Shown piece after piece: positions 43,347-56,360 of a DNA stretch of 64,000 nt. Made by a program: the position numbers and the translations under genes. The DNA is from Pseudomonadota bacterium (GTDB lineage: Bacteria > Pseudomonadota > Gammaproteobacteria > Pseudomonadales > Oceanobacteraceae). Numbering within the stretch: the stretch's first letter is position 1; the number at the start of each line of letters is the position of its first letter. The stretch spans positions 62,001-126,000 of the forward strand of contig JAIXHJ010000011.1 of assembly GCA_030145845.1 (NCBI GenBank), given 5' to 3'. The notes under the pieces are model-generated. The model was given only the letters and a program-made list of their open reading frames with translations. It was not told where the DNA came from and made no database searches.

Positions 43347-43546
43347 AACTACTCAACATCGGTCGGTTGCAAGAAGGCGGCAGTATACCGTCTGCCTGCC
43401 GGAGGAACCACCGCCCCGGGTGCTCCCGCTGCTGACTATCGCCCTGTGAGTAAAAATCAATCAGTCAGGCCGCGGCTGAGGGCGACGCCGGCCCCGGGCT
43501 TCGGTTACAATAGGCCCGTCAAAGTAATAATTCTGAGTTCGTTTTA

Positions 43547-45088
43547 ATGAAATCGCGCCCTGTACCAACTGCTCTGATCATTCTCGATGGCTGGGGCTTC
43601 CGTGAGGAAACTGCCAACAATGCCATTGCCAACGCCAGCACCCCGACCTGGGACCGCCTGCTGCGTGAATACCCCAACACCCTGATTCAGACCTCCGGTG
43701 AAGCCGTCGGCCTGCCGGATGGCCAGATGGGTAATTCAGAAGTTGGTCATATGAATCTCGGTGCAGGCCGCATCGTTTACCAGAACTTCACCCGCATCAA
43801 TAAAGCCATCAAAGACGGCGAACTGGCCACCAATGCCGCGCTTACCGGCGCCATCGACAAAGCCGTGGCCAATGGCAAAGCGGTACATTTCACCGGTCTG
43901 CTGTCCCCCGGCGGTGTCCACAGCCATGAAGAGCACCTGGTTGCCCTGTTGGAACTGGCCAAAGCCCGTGGTGCAGAAAAAGTCTTTGTACACGCCATCC
44001 TCGATGGCCGCGATATGCCGCCGCGCTCGGCCGCCCCGTCCATCAAACTGATTGAAGACACCTTCGCCGAACTGGGTAATGGCCAGATCGCCACGGTCGT
44101 CGGGCGTTTCTTTGCCATGGACCGCGACAACCGCTGGGACCGTGTGCAGCAGGCCTATGACGCCATGACTCTGGGAGAAGCGGAATTCAGTGCCGCCTCC
44201 GCCAGCGATGCCCTGGCCGCCGCCTATGAACGGGGTGAAAACGACGAATTCGTCAAAGCCACAATCATTGCCGGCGCTGACGGCCGCATTCAGGATGGCG
44301 ACAGCGTCATCTGCTTTAACTTCCGCCCGGACCGTGCCCGTGAAATCACCCGCGCCCTGGTGGAAGGGGAAGAATTCCAGGGCTTTGAGCGCAAAGCCCG
44401 CCCGGCACTGGCTGACTACGTGATGATGACCGAATACGCCGCCGACATTAACGCCAACTGCGCCTTCCCGCCGGAAGCCCTGCACAATGGCATGGGTGAA
44501 TACGTATCGTCACTGGGTATGAAACAGCTGCGCATTGCGGAAACGGAAAAATACGCTCATGTCACCTTCTTCTTCTCTGGTGGTCAGGAAGCGGAATACG
44601 AAGGCGAGACCCGCATCCTGGTGAAATCCCCGGATGTGGCCACCTACGATATGCAGCCGGAAATGAGCGCGCCGGAAGTCACCGACAAACTGGTCGCCGC
44701 CATTAAAAACCGCGAGTACGACCTGATCGTATGTAACTACGCCAACGGCGATATGGTTGGCCACACCGGCGTGTACGACGCCGCAGTTAAAGCGGCTGAG
44801 TGCATTGATGAATGCCTGCAGCGCGTTACTGACGCCCTGCTGGAAGTGGGTGGCGAATGCCTGATCACCGCCGACCACGGTAATGCCGAACAGATGCTGG
44901 ATGACAATGGTCAGGCCATGACTCAGCACACCACCGGCCCGGTGAACCTGATTTACGTGAACCAGCGTGAACAGGCAGCGCAGTTGCAGCCCGGCCGCCT
45001 GTGCGATATTTCACCAACCCTGCTGAATATCATGGGGGTTGAACAGCCACAGGAAATGACAGGGGTCAGTCTGGTCCGCTATTCATGA
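43547..45088 (+). CDS. gpmI: 2,3-bisphosphoglycerate-independent phosphoglycerate mutase
   Basis: The 513-residue enzyme has the metal-binding start [11 protein letters not shown], the phosphorylated Ser in [17 protein letters not shown] (about residue 63), and the C-terminal ligands [10 protein letters not shown] and [11 protein letters not shown]. It interconverts 3- and 2-phosphoglycerate using manganese. A candidate -10 (TACAAT, 43506-43511) lies upstream. The stop overlaps the envC start as ATGA. Confidence 0.95.
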   Translation: MKSRPVPTALIILDGWGFREETANNAIANASTPTWDRLLREYPNTLIQTSGEAVGLPDGQMGNSEVGHMNLGAGRIVYQNFTRINKAIKDGELATNAALTGAIDKAVANGKAVHFTGLLSPGGVHSHEEHLVALLELAKARGAEKVFVHAILDGRDMPPRSAAPSIKLIEDTFAELGNGQIATVVGRFFAMDRDNRWDRVQQAYDAMTLGEAEFSAASASDALAAAYERGENDEFVKATIIAGADGRIQDGDSVICFNFRPDRAREITRALVEGEEFQGFERKARPALADYVMMTEYAADINANCAFPPEALHNGMGEYVSSLGMKQLRIAETEKYAHVTFFFSGGQEAEYEGETRILVKSPDVATYDMQPEMSAPEVTDKLVAAIKNREYDLIVCNYANGDMVGHTGVYDAAVKAAECIDECLQRVTDALLEVGGECLITADHGNAEQMLDDNGQAMTQHTTGPVNLIYVNQREQAAQLQPGRLCDISPTLLNIMGVEQPQEMTGVSLVRYS

Positions 45089-46221
45089 TGAAGTCCCTGC
45101 TGCTGGGCGGATTCGTTCTGCTTCTGCTGTGCGCTCCGGCGCGGGCCGACGATGAAGCCAAACTGGAAGCGCTGAAAGCGGAGATCGCCAGACTCGAACA
45201 ATGGCTGAACTCTGCCAAAGATGAGTATTCCGATCTCAATGAAAAGCTGCGTCAGTCGGACAAAGAAATTGCCGACCTGACCCGGCAGATCACTGACACC
45301 CGCAGCCAGCTGGCGGAGGAAAAAGCCCGCCTAAAAAAGCTCAGACAGGAGCAGGGACAGCTCCGTCAGTTACAGGATCAGCACCGCCAGCGACTCGCTG
45401 AACAGCTGCGCGCTGCGCAGCGGCTGGGTGATCAGGGGCCGGTCAAGCTGCTGCTCAATCAGGATGATCCGCAACAGGCGCAGCGTATGCTGCGCTACTT
45501 CTCCTATTTCAACAGCGCCCGTATTCAGCACATCCGGGAAATTCTCGCTGAACTGACCCGCCTGGATCAGATTGCCGAACTCATCGTCGCGCAGGAAAAA
45601 CAACTGCAGCAGACGGAACAGACCCTGATCCGGGAAAACAAACGCCTGCAGGACGGCAAAGCGCAGCAGCGCCGCCTGCTGGCACAGCTGCAGCAGAAAA
45701 TGAACAGCGAAGGCAAACGGCTGGCCCAGAAACAGGCCGACCGTAAACGGCTCGAAGCTCTGCTGAATGAAGTGCAGACCCTGCTGATCAACAGCCCGCG
45801 GCGCGATGATGCGCGGCCGTTTACAGCACTGAAAGGCAAACTGCCACGGCCGGTCAGCGGCCGGATTGTCAGTGCCTTCGGCAACCGTAATAACGACGCC
45901 AAATCACGCTGGGAAGGCTGGCTGATTGCAGCTCAGGAAGGCGAACCGGTACATGCCATACACCATGGCCGTATCGTCTATTCCGACTGGCTGCGCGGCT
46001 TTGGCCTGCTGACCATTATTGATCACGGCCAGGGTTACCTCAGTCTCTACGCCCATAATCAGACCCTGCAGCGCGCCGTCGGCTCATGGGTCAATCAGGG
46101 CGATGTGATTGCCACCGCCGGCCACAGCGGTGGACTGGAACAGCCCTATCTGTATTTTGAAATCCGCTATCAGGGCAGACCTCAGGATCCGGCCGTCTGG
46201 CTGACCAGGGCCCGGCGCTGA
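45085..46221 (+). CDS. envC: Murein hydrolase activator EnvC
   Basis: The 378-residue protein has a signal peptide, then a long coiled coil (about 25-250, rich in Gln, Arg, Leu, Glu) and a C-terminal LytM domain (about 265-375: [27 protein letters not shown]). The first zinc ligands of active M23 enzymes are absent (EGWLIAA replaces H-x-x-x-D), so it is a non-catalytic activator of amidases AmiA/AmiB at the division site. ATG 45085 overlaps the gpmI stop. Confidence 0.92.
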   Translation: MMKSLLLGGFVLLLLCAPARADDEAKLEALKAEIARLEQWLNSAKDEYSDLNEKLRQSDKEIADLTRQITDTRSQLAEEKARLKKLRQEQGQLRQLQDQHRQRLAEQLRAAQRLGDQGPVKLLLNQDDPQQAQRMLRYFSYFNSARIQHIREILAELTRLDQIAELIVAQEKQLQQTEQTLIRENKRLQDGKAQQRRLLAQLQQKMNSEGKRLAQKQADRKRLEALLNEVQTLLINSPRRDDARPFTALKGKLPRPVSGRIVSAFGNRNNDAKSRWEGWLIAAQEGEPVHAIHHGRIVYSDWLRGFGLLTIIDHGQGYLSLYAHNQTLQRAVGSWVNQGDVIATAGHSGGLEQPYLYFEIRYQGRPQDPAVWLTRARR

Positions 46222-46277
46222 GCAGCCACGCAGTGAGTTATTCTGACTTTTGTGCCATCCTTACGGAGTTTTAAGGC

Positions 46278-47633
46278 ATGTACCCGGACCTTCACATGAC
46301 AACAGACCTGATCAGGAAACCCCGCCTGCTGCTGAGCCTGGCTCTGACAGCCCTGCTGACCCTGCCACTGAGCCTGCACGCCGACAGCGCTGCTGATCAG
46401 CCAGCCCAGAGTCCGCATCTGCAGGGCGAACTACCACTGCAGGAACTGCGTAATTTCACCGAAATTTTTGAGCGTATCCGCACCTCCTACGTTGAGGAAG
46501 TGGATGACAAAACCCTGCTCGAATACGCCATTAACGGCATGCTGACCTCCCTCGATCCGCACTCTGCCTATCTGCAGGCGGATGCCTTCAGCGACCTGCA
46601 GGAAAACACCTCCGGTAAATTCGGTGGTCTGGGCATTGAAGTCGGCATGGAAGACGGTCTGATTCTGGTGGTCACCCCGATCGACGACACCCCGGCCGAG
46701 AAAGCCGGCATCCGCGCCGGTGACCTGATTGTTTCCCTCGACGGTGAAGCCGTGATGGGCATGACCCTGAGCGATGCCGTGGAAAAAATGCGCGGTGCCC
46801 CGGGCACAGACATTGAGCTGGAGATCCGCCGCCGGAACGAAAAAGAACTACTGACCTTCACCCTCACCCGCGCGGAAATCAAAGTCGCCAGCGTGCGTAC
46901 GGAAATGCTCAGCGGTGGCATCGGTTACGTACGCATCACCCAGTTCCAGGAAAATACCGGCACCGAACTGTCATCGGCAGTGGAAGACTGGCGTGACACC
47001 GGCAACCTCAACGGCATTATTCTCGACCTGCGCAACAACCCCGGCGGTGTCCTTGATGCAGCGGTGGACGTGGTCGACAGCTTTATCAGTCAGGGCCGGA
47101 TTGTGTACACCAAAGGCCGGGTTCCCAGTGCTGAAATGAGTTACAGCGCCACCAACCATACCGCCGCCGGTAAAACGCCGGTGGTGGTACTGATCAACGG
47201 CGGCTCCGCATCGGCGTCAGAAATTGTTGCCGGTGCCCTGCAGGACCATCAGCGTGCCGTGATTGTCGGAACCCAGTCGTTCGGCAAGGGTTCCGTGCAG
47301 AGTGTGCTGCCAATTACCGAAGACAGCGCCATCAAGCTGACCACCGCCCGTTACTTCACCCCCAACGGCCGCTCCATTCAGGCAAAAGGCATCACCCCGG
47401 ATATCTGGGTAGAGCAGAGTGAAGTCACACCGTCGGAGCAACGCTTCTACAAAGAATCCGACCTGCCGGGCCACCTGAGTAATCCCAACGGTAAAGCCGG
47501 AAACCAACAGGCAGCTACGGAAGCGCCAACTGAAAGCAAAGCCGACAGCATGCTGAAAAAAGACTTCCAGCTGTACGAAGCGCACACCCTGCTGCGTGGC
47601 GTCACCATCCTGAGCCCGCGTCCGGAGTCCTGA
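46278..47633 (+). CDS. ctpA: Carboxy-terminal processing protease (S41)
   Basis: The 451-residue protease has a signal-like N-terminus (LLSLALTALLTLPLSLHA), a PDZ domain (about 105-180, LVVTPIDDTPAEKAGIRAGD), and the catalytic Ser in INGGSASASEIVAGA (about 317) with Lys in GTQSFGKGSVQS (about 342). It trims or degrades periplasmic proteins, including murein hydrolases. It sits between envC and the YibQ gene in a division/cell-wall cluster. Confidence 0.93.
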   Translation: MYPDLHMTTDLIRKPRLLLSLALTALLTLPLSLHADSAADQPAQSPHLQGELPLQELRNFTEIFERIRTSYVEEVDDKTLLEYAINGMLTSLDPHSAYLQADAFSDLQENTSGKFGGLGIEVGMEDGLILVVTPIDDTPAEKAGIRAGDLIVSLDGEAVMGMTLSDAVEKMRGAPGTDIELEIRRRNEKELLTFTLTRAEIKVASVRTEMLSGGIGYVRITQFQENTGTELSSAVEDWRDTGNLNGIILDLRNNPGGVLDAAVDVVDSFISQGRIVYTKGRVPSAEMSYSATNHTAAGKTPVVVLINGGSASASEIVAGALQDHQRAVIVGTQSFGKGSVQSVLPITEDSAIKLTTARYFTPNGRSIQAKGITPDIWVEQSEVTPSEQRFYKESDLPGHLSNPNGKAGNQQAATEAPTESKADSMLKKDFQLYEAHTLLRGVTILSPRPES

Positions 47634-48443
47634 TTGACACACCCTGCTGTTCTGCTGCGGACCGTGCTGCTGCTGGCAGCACTGGCCGCGACTCCGCTGG
47701 TCAGTGCCGCCCAGCTGCTGCTGATCATTGACGACATCGGCAACAACCGCCTGTCAGGTGAGCGCGCCCTGGCGCTGCCCGCCCCGGTGAATCTGGCGTT
47801 TCTGCCCCATACCCCGTTTGCAGCGCGGCTGGCCGACAGCGCCTGGCAGCAGGGGCACGGCATCATGCTGCACGCGCCGATGGCCAATGAACATCATGCG
47901 CCGCTGGGCCCCGGTGGCCTGCAGGCCGGCATGGATCAGCAGACGCTGCAGCAGACCCTGATTGACAGCCTTAACGCCGTGCCTCACGTACAGGGCATGA
48001 ATAACCACATGGGCAGCCTGCTGACGCAGCAAGCAGATGCCATGCAATGGGTGATGGATATTGCTCGCGAACGCGGCCTGTTTTTTGTCGACAGTCTGAC
48101 CAGCCCACGCAGCGTGGCACTGGCCCAGGCGGAACAGAACGGTATCCCGGCACTGGAGCGGGACGTGTTTCTGGATAACGACAAAACCCCCGCAGCACTG
48201 CAGCGGCAGTTTGATCAGGCCCTGCGCCTTGCCCGCCACCGTGGCTACGCGGTGCTGATCGGCCACCCCTACCCGGAAACCCTCGACTTCCTGCAGCAGG
48301 CATTACCGGCGCTCAATGCCAGTGATGTCCGCCTTACCCGCGTCGATGATTTCCTGCGCCAGCGCCTGTGGGCACGCATGAGTGCACCCACCAGCCAGCC
48401 TTCACGTTATCTGCTGAACAGCAGCCAGACCCTGCAGCCATAA
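47634..48443 (+). CDS. YibQ-like divergent polysaccharide deacetylase
   Basis: The start is TTG 47634, directly after the ctpA stop. The 269-residue product has a signal peptide (VLLLAALAATPLVSAAQ) and the DUF610/YibQ features: LLLIIDDIGNNRLSGERA (an Asp pair near 30), LPHTPFAARLADSAWQQGH, MNNHMGSLLT and FFVDSLTSP. The fold is that of NodB deacetylases, but the role in the periplasm is unproven. It is always found with envC and ctpA. Confidence 0.85.
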   Translation: MTHPAVLLRTVLLLAALAATPLVSAAQLLLIIDDIGNNRLSGERALALPAPVNLAFLPHTPFAARLADSAWQQGHGIMLHAPMANEHHAPLGPGGLQAGMDQQTLQQTLIDSLNAVPHVQGMNNHMGSLLTQQADAMQWVMDIARERGLFFVDSLTSPRSVALAQAEQNGIPALERDVFLDNDKTPAALQRQFDQALRLARHRGYAVLIGHPYPETLDFLQQALPALNASDVRLTRVDDFLRQRLWARMSAPTSQPSRYLLNSSQTLQP

Positions 48444-48543
48444 CCCCCGCCCGTCAGGCTGACGCCTGCTGATTCTGCCCGTCTCAATACTTGTACCATA
48501 GTTCAGGATTGAGTAATCTCTGGCCATTAACGGGGGAAGCAGA

Positions 48544-48852
48544 ATGATAAAAACACTCACCACCTTGGCCGGCAGCGTTCTGCTGTTATGCGCCACAACA
48601 CCCGCCCGGGCCGCCGATGATTACACCATCGAGCTGTACGACCTGTACTGCACGGCCTGCCATGCGGTAAAGGCGTCCGGCGCACCTCAGGCCTTCACTG
48701 ATGAATGGCGCGACCGCCTTGATCAGGGCATCGGAACCCTGGTCAGTCATGCCATTGATGGCATCGGCAATATGCCCCCGATGGGCACCTGTGTGGAATG
48801 CAGTGCCGAGGATCTGGCCAACATCATTCATTACATGGCACAGGAGCAGTAA
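48544..48852 (+). CDS. Cytochrome c5-like protein
   Basis: The 102-residue protein has a signal peptide (TLAGSVLLLCATTPARA), a haem c site CTACH (about residue 37), and the axial Met region NMPPMGTCVECSAEDL, with the extra cysteine pair typical of c5 cytochromes. It would carry electrons in the periplasm. GGGGAAG precedes ATG 48544. The next gene starts two bases after its stop, so it probably serves the flavoprotein. Confidence 0.88.
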   Translation: MIKTLTTLAGSVLLLCATTPARAADDYTIELYDLYCTACHAVKASGAPQAFTDEWRDRLDQGIGTLVSHAIDGIGNMPPMGTCVECSAEDLANIIHYMAQEQ

Positions 48853-48854
48853 GC

Positions 48855-50285
48855 ATGAATTTCGACCGTATCAGGCTTAACCGCCGTGACCTGTTAAAGG
48901 CCTCCGCAACTGCGCTGGTTGCCAGCGGCACGGCAGGTGTCAGCAGCTGCAGCAGTCAGGTAAAACCCGCCGCCATGCCGGGCATTACCGGCCCCGATGG
49001 CAGGCGTGTTCTGCCGTGGAGCAACTGGTCGGGCAATCAGCACTGCCAGCCCAGCCAGCGTCTGCTGCCGAAAAAAGAAGAGGAATTACTCTCCGCGATT
49101 AAAAACGCCACGCAGCCCATCCGCTGTGTCGGTTCCGGCCACAGCTTCAGCCCGCTGGTGCCGACCAACCACACCCTGCTGTCGCTGGCACGCCTGCGCG
49201 GGGTGGAAAATGCCGATCCGCAGGCACTGGAAGCCGATGTCTGGGCCGGCACCCGCCTGTCCCAGCTGGGTAAAGAGCTGTGGCAGCAGGGCATGTCGAC
49301 CATCAATATGTCAGACATCGACAGCCAGGCCTTCGCCGGTGCGCTGGCCACTTCCACACACGGCACCGGTAAACAGCTGGGCAGTCTTTCCACCCAGGTA
49401 AAAAGCCTGCGTATTGCCAGTGCCGCCGGTGACATCGTCGAATGCAGTGCCGGCAGCAACAGTGATCTGTTCCATGCCGCCGGTAACCACCTTGGTGCTC
49501 TGGGCGTTATCAGCAAAGCCCGGCTGCGCACCGACAAAGCCTACTACCTGAAAGAATACAGCTGGATGATGACGGAAGAAGAAGGGCTGGAACGGGCGCA
49601 GGAACTGCGTGATGCCCACCGTCATTACGAAATGTATGCCCTGCCGCACGGCGATTACATGCTCGGCATCGCCATCGATAAGATTGACCCGGCCGCCATT
49701 CCCGATGTGCCGGCGGTGGAAAGCGGCGATGCCTATGAGGCTTTCCGCACCCTCGCCAACCTGATTGATTATCTGCCTTTCCTGCGCAGCTGGCTGGTGA
49801 ACTTCGGCGCCGGCGGCGTGGAACCGGAAACCCGCTATGGTGCTTCGCACGAGATTTTCGGCAACCTGCGTGATATCCGTTTCAACGAGATGGAATACAC
49901 AGTACCGGCAGAAGTGGGCCCGCAATGCCTGCGGGAAATTCTGCAGACCATTAAAAAGCACAACATTCCGGTGGTGTTTCCGATTGAGGCACGCTACATC
50001 AAAGGCGATGACATCTGGTTAAGTCCGTTTTACCGGCGGGATGGCTTTTCCATCAGCTGCCACAACTTCCACGACAAAGACTATAAAAAGTACTTTGCCG
50101 CCATTGAGCCGATTTTATGGAAGTACGACGGCCGCCCACACTGGGGCAAGATTCACACCCTGTCAGCAGCAGAGTTCCGCGCCCGCTATGAACGCTTTGA
50201 CGACTTCCGCCGTCTGCGTGCTGAACTGGACCCTCAGGGGCTGTTCCTCAACGACCATCTGCGCCATGTACTGGGCGTCAGCTGA
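48855..50285 (+). CDS. Tat-exported FAD-linked aldonolactone oxidase-like enzyme
   Basis: ATG 48855 (GGAG upstream) gives 476 residues. The N-terminus is a twin-arginine signal (NRRDLLKASATALVASG) with a possible lipobox (SSC). The PCMH-type FAD domain (about 45-230) includes CVGSGHSFSPLVPTNH and STHGTGKQL; the ALO C-domain ends RPHWGKIHTLSA. The family oxidises L-gulono- or D-arabinono-1,4-lactone and related sugars. With the cytochrome next door, it likely passes electrons to that haem rather than to oxygen. Confidence 0.85.
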   Translation: MNFDRIRLNRRDLLKASATALVASGTAGVSSCSSQVKPAAMPGITGPDGRRVLPWSNWSGNQHCQPSQRLLPKKEEELLSAIKNATQPIRCVGSGHSFSPLVPTNHTLLSLARLRGVENADPQALEADVWAGTRLSQLGKELWQQGMSTINMSDIDSQAFAGALATSTHGTGKQLGSLSTQVKSLRIASAAGDIVECSAGSNSDLFHAAGNHLGALGVISKARLRTDKAYYLKEYSWMMTEEEGLERAQELRDAHRHYEMYALPHGDYMLGIAIDKIDPAAIPDVPAVESGDAYEAFRTLANLIDYLPFLRSWLVNFGAGGVEPETRYGASHEIFGNLRDIRFNEMEYTVPAEVGPQCLREILQTIKKHNIPVVFPIEARYIKGDDIWLSPFYRRDGFSISCHNFHDKDYKKYFAAIEPILWKYDGRPHWGKIHTLSAAEFRARYERFDDFRRLRAELDPQGLFLNDHLRHVLGVS

Positions 50286-50360
50286 GCAAGCCCTGAGTGC
50301 AGGGCAGCAATAACTGATATACTGGCTGTCAGACAATCTGCAACCACCAGAAGTACCGCC

Positions 50361-51164
50361 ATGAAACTGCTCCAGAAACTGACCCTGCTGATGCTGCTGG
50401 CTGGTCAGTCGCTTTTTCCGGCCGCGGCCACTGCGGAAACAGCAGCGATCCCTTCTCCGGTTGTGGTGACCTCCACGGTAAAACCCTGGGGGCTGATTGC
50501 CGCCGATGGCAGCGACTCCGGTATCCTGGTCGACTTCCAGCAAGTACTGTTCAGCCGTGCCGGCATTCCCCTGCACAACAGCATGCTGCCCTACCCGCGG
50601 GTCATTCAGGAAATGTCCTCCGGCCGCGCTGATCTGGCGGTGATGTTTGTCAGCCCGCTGTCTGATCAGATTGCCGTCTCGCTGGGTCAGGTTGTCGAAG
50701 AACACATCATTATCGTCACCCGTGCCGATGCACCGGACTATAAGACACTGGATGATTTCAGCGGCAAAGATGTCGGCCAGGTGCGGGGGTCGCGTTACGG
50801 CAACGACTTTGACAGCCACCCGCAGATTCACCGCATTCCGGTCACCGACGTCGATCAGGGGCTGAAAATGCTGCTCAGCGGACGCCTTGACGCCATGGCC
50901 AGCACCGAACATTCGCTGCTGTATGCCATGTACACCACCGGCATCAGCAGTGACCGCGTGCGGATCGCCCTGCCGCTGTTTACCGCGCGGGCCGATCTCT
51001 ATGTCACCCGCTCACAGCAGCACGCGCTGTGGGTACAGCCCCTGCGTCACGCCCTGCAGTCGATGAGTGAAGACGGCAGCCTGCGGCCTTCCCTGTACCA
51101 ACGTGATTACTGGCCCTATGACACGTTCTGTTTTGCCGGCGGGCAGTGCCTGAACACACACTGA
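50361..51164 (+). CDS. Periplasmic substrate-binding protein (SBP_bac_3 type)
   Basis: The 267-residue protein has a signal peptide (LLMLLAGQSLFPAAATA) and the family-3 binding fold: GLIAADGSDSGILVDFQQVL, GKDVGQVRGSRYG and LLSGRLDAMASTEHSLLY. Two cysteines near the C-terminus (CFAGGQC) may pair. No transporter genes are adjacent, so it may feed a distant one or a sensor. It is convergent with djlA. Confidence 0.75.
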   Translation: MKLLQKLTLLMLLAGQSLFPAAATAETAAIPSPVVVTSTVKPWGLIAADGSDSGILVDFQQVLFSRAGIPLHNSMLPYPRVIQEMSSGRADLAVMFVSPLSDQIAVSLGQVVEEHIIIVTRADAPDYKTLDDFSGKDVGQVRGSRYGNDFDSHPQIHRIPVTDVDQGLKMLLSGRLDAMASTEHSLLYAMYTTGISSDRVRIALPLFTARADLYVTRSQQHALWVQPLRHALQSMSEDGSLRPSLYQRDYWPYDTFCFAGGQCLNTH

Positions 51165-51176
51165 TGGCGGAGCGGT

Positions 51177-53742
<2,566 letters not shown>

Positions 53743-53802
53743 GCTGGCCTCTCAGAGTCAGTCGTTCTAGAATTGGGCGCCTCACGGCACCCCGTTGTTC
53801 CG

Positions 53803-53828
53803 GGAACCCGAAACCATTTAAAGGTTCC
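53803..53828. repeat. Inverted repeat in the amgK-lptD gap
   Basis: GGAACC (53803-53808) and GGTTCC (53823-53828) are perfect complements 14 bases apart, in the 176-base divergent gap. It may be an operator. GGAACC also resembles a sigma-E -35, but the matching -10 is poor. Confidence 0.35.
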
Positions 53829-53918
53829 TTAGTGCGGATAAACAGCCACAGACCGTTTAACCTTTTATTAACCGGCCTAAGATAACACACTCAATATGAA
53901 CAGGCGCTACACCCGCAC

Positions 53919-56360
53919 ATGACAGAAATCCGCTCCCACACACGCCGTCCGGCGCCCGGCCACCGGCTGTTGCTGCACACCGCTCTGCTCTCTGCCGGTG
54001 GTCTGTCAGCCGTACCACTGCAGGCGCAGGACTATGCCCCGCTGAGCTGGTATCCAAGAGCTGAACTGAGCACGGAAGAACAGCAGGCGCTGCCGGATTT
54101 CTGTTCCGGAAATTACCGTATCCCGGCGGTTACCCCACTGACCGGTGGTGTTATAGAAGCAGAAGCCGATGAATCGGTTGTGAACAAACAGGGGGACAGC
54201 ACCCTGACCGGTGATGTGGTATTGCAACAGGAAGACCGCATCCTGCGTTCCGATCAGACCCGCTGGTACCGCAGCAGCGGCCGTGGCGAATTTGAAGGCA
54301 ATGTCTCGCTGACCTCCCCCGACATCGTACTGGAAGGTGACTCCGGCAATCTGGATCAGACCAGCGGCGAGGTGAATTTCTATGGCGCGGAATACTCTGT
54401 TCCGCAGCGTCATTTCCGCGGTACCGCCGACAGCATTGAAATGCACGACAGCGGACAGATGAAACTGACCAGTGCCACCTTCACCTTCTGTGAACCGGGT
54501 GATAACCAGTGGGACCTGGCCGCCAGCGAACTGAACCTGGATCAGGAAAGCGGTACCGGCAGCGCCTGGAATACCCGCCTGCGGGTGGAAGAGGTTCCGG
54601 TGCTCTACATTCCTTATTACCGCTTTCCCATCGACGACCGGCGCATGACCGGCTTCCTTGACCCCACCTTCACCGTCAATGAACTGGGGCAGGCCGAAGA
54701 TATCCGCATCCCCTTTTACTGGAATATCGCCCCCAACGCCGATGCCACCATCGCCCCGCACCACATTCTCGACCGGGGCGTGGTCTGGGAATCACAGCTG
54801 CGGCACAAAACCCGCTGGTTCGGTGATGGTGAGCTGAACTACGGCTACCTCAACAAAGATGCCACCGCAGACGAAGAACGCTGGATGATCAACTACACCC
54901 AGTCCGGCACTCTCGGCAGTGGCTGGCAGCACCGCTGGGTTTACAACCACCTCAGCGACAAAGACTATCTGAAAGATATGAACCCGATGGCGCCGGTAAA
55001 CCGCACCACCCATATGCCACGTCGCGGCGAAATTCTGTGGAATCAGTCGGCCTGGCATTTTGATATCACCGCCGAAAGCTTCCAGACCGTCGACGATACC
55101 ATCCTGTTGCAGAACCGCCCCTACCGCCGGCTGCCGCAACTGAACCTGAGCTACGAACCGGCCGTGATCAACCGCTGGCAGCTGAACCAGACCCTGCAGG
55201 CCACCCGCTTTACCCGCGAAGATGAAGCCGATATCGGCGGCACCACCCAGACCCTGAGCGGCTTCGATGCCCTGAACGGCGACCGCCTGCTGTCGGATAC
55301 CGCCCTTGCTTACCCGCTGGAATGGCCGTTCGGTTTCCTCACCCCGCAGGCTGAGTACCGTTACCGCAGCTACAGTCTGAGCAACGATGACGGGACCCTG
55401 ACGGAGCTGGAAACAGACGTCAGCCACGGTGTTGCCCGTTACAGTGTCGATGGCGGCCTGTACTTCGACCGCGAATTCAACTGGTTCGGACAGGACTATC
55501 AGCAGACCCTTGAGCCCCGGGTATTCTGGGTAAAAAGCCCTTACCTGCAGGGCCAGGACAGTATTCCTAACTTTGACAGTGCGGCAACCACCGTCACCTA
55601 TGCCAGCCTGTTTACCGGCGACCGCTTCAGCGGTGGCGACCGTCTTGCCGATCTCGATCAGATCAGCACCGGTCTCACCACCCGCTTTATTAATGGCCGC
55701 GGGCTGGAACAATTCCGTGCCAGCGTGGGTCGCATCTGGTACAACGAAGACCGCCGCGTACAGCTGGATGGCAGTGACATTCCGGATGAAGATACCCGCG
55801 CCACCTCCAGTACCCTGGCCGAAGTGGAGTGGAACCCGGATGAACGCTGGTCGCTTTACCACACTCTGGAATGGGACAATTACGAAGATTTCGCTGTCCA
55901 GCGGCGTTATGGCGTACGTTTCGCCAGTGCCAGCAACCGCTTCCTGAATGTCGCCACCAACACGGTGCAGACATGGAATTCGACGGATGAACAGGTCGAT
56001 ACCACCACCCGTCAGCTGGACGCCGGATTCTTCTGGGCCCTGAATGACCGCTGGGCCATTGTCGGCCGCCAGCTGCGCGATCTGCGCTCTTATGACGACG
56101 ACGAACTGCAGCCGGTCAGCCCCGTACTGGAAGCACTGGCTGGCTTTGAATATCAGAACTGCTGTGTACGCACACAGTTTCTGTACCGGGAAACATCCCC
56201 GAAAGACACAGACGCCGATGCTGAATACAGCACCGATAAACGCTATGGCTTTATGATCAGCATCCAGCTGAAAGGACTTGGCATCTTCGGCGGCGGCACC
56301 GATGACATCATCAGCGAAGGCATAACCGGATACTCACAACGGCAATATCATGACTATTAA
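53919..56360 (+). CDS. lptD: LPS assembly outer-membrane protein LptD
   Basis: The 813-residue protein has a signal region (LLLHTALLSAGGLSAVPLQA), an OstA-type periplasmic jellyroll (about 80-230) and a large beta-barrel. Cysteines needed for its disulfides are present: one near 63 (DFCSGNY), one near 190 (TFCEPGD) and a neighbouring pair near 748 (NCCVRT). It inserts lipopolysaccharide into the outer leaflet with LptE. surA overlaps its end by 11 bases. Confidence 0.95.
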   Translation: MTEIRSHTRRPAPGHRLLLHTALLSAGGLSAVPLQAQDYAPLSWYPRAELSTEEQQALPDFCSGNYRIPAVTPLTGGVIEAEADESVVNKQGDSTLTGDVVLQQEDRILRSDQTRWYRSSGRGEFEGNVSLTSPDIVLEGDSGNLDQTSGEVNFYGAEYSVPQRHFRGTADSIEMHDSGQMKLTSATFTFCEPGDNQWDLAASELNLDQESGTGSAWNTRLRVEEVPVLYIPYYRFPIDDRRMTGFLDPTFTVNELGQAEDIRIPFYWNIAPNADATIAPHHILDRGVVWESQLRHKTRWFGDGELNYGYLNKDATADEERWMINYTQSGTLGSGWQHRWVYNHLSDKDYLKDMNPMAPVNRTTHMPRRGEILWNQSAWHFDITAESFQTVDDTILLQNRPYRRLPQLNLSYEPAVINRWQLNQTLQATRFTREDEADIGGTTQTLSGFDALNGDRLLSDTALAYPLEWPFGFLTPQAEYRYRSYSLSNDDGTLTELETDVSHGVARYSVDGGLYFDREFNWFGQDYQQTLEPRVFWVKSPYLQGQDSIPNFDSAATTVTYASLFTGDRFSGGDRLADLDQISTGLTTRFINGRGLEQFRASVGRIWYNEDRRVQLDGSDIPDEDTRATSSTLAEVEWNPDERWSLYHTLEWDNYEDFAVQRRYGVRFASASNRFLNVATNTVQTWNSTDEQVDTTTRQLDAGFFWALNDRWAIVGRQLRDLRSYDDDELQPVSPVLEALAGFEYQNCCVRTQFLYRETSPKDTDADAEYSTDKRYGFMISIQLKGLGIFGGGTDDIISEGITGYSQRQYHDY

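Noticed and set aside
53803-53833. Sigma-E promoter for lptD
   Set aside because: GGAACC is near the -35 consensus, but the region 15-17 bases downstream does not match TCTGA well. Listed only as an inverted repeat.
54792-55862. Long open frame on the minus strand (356 codons) within lptD
   Set aside because: It lies wholly antisense to a clearly conserved gene; high GC content gives long antisense frames. No family-like features.
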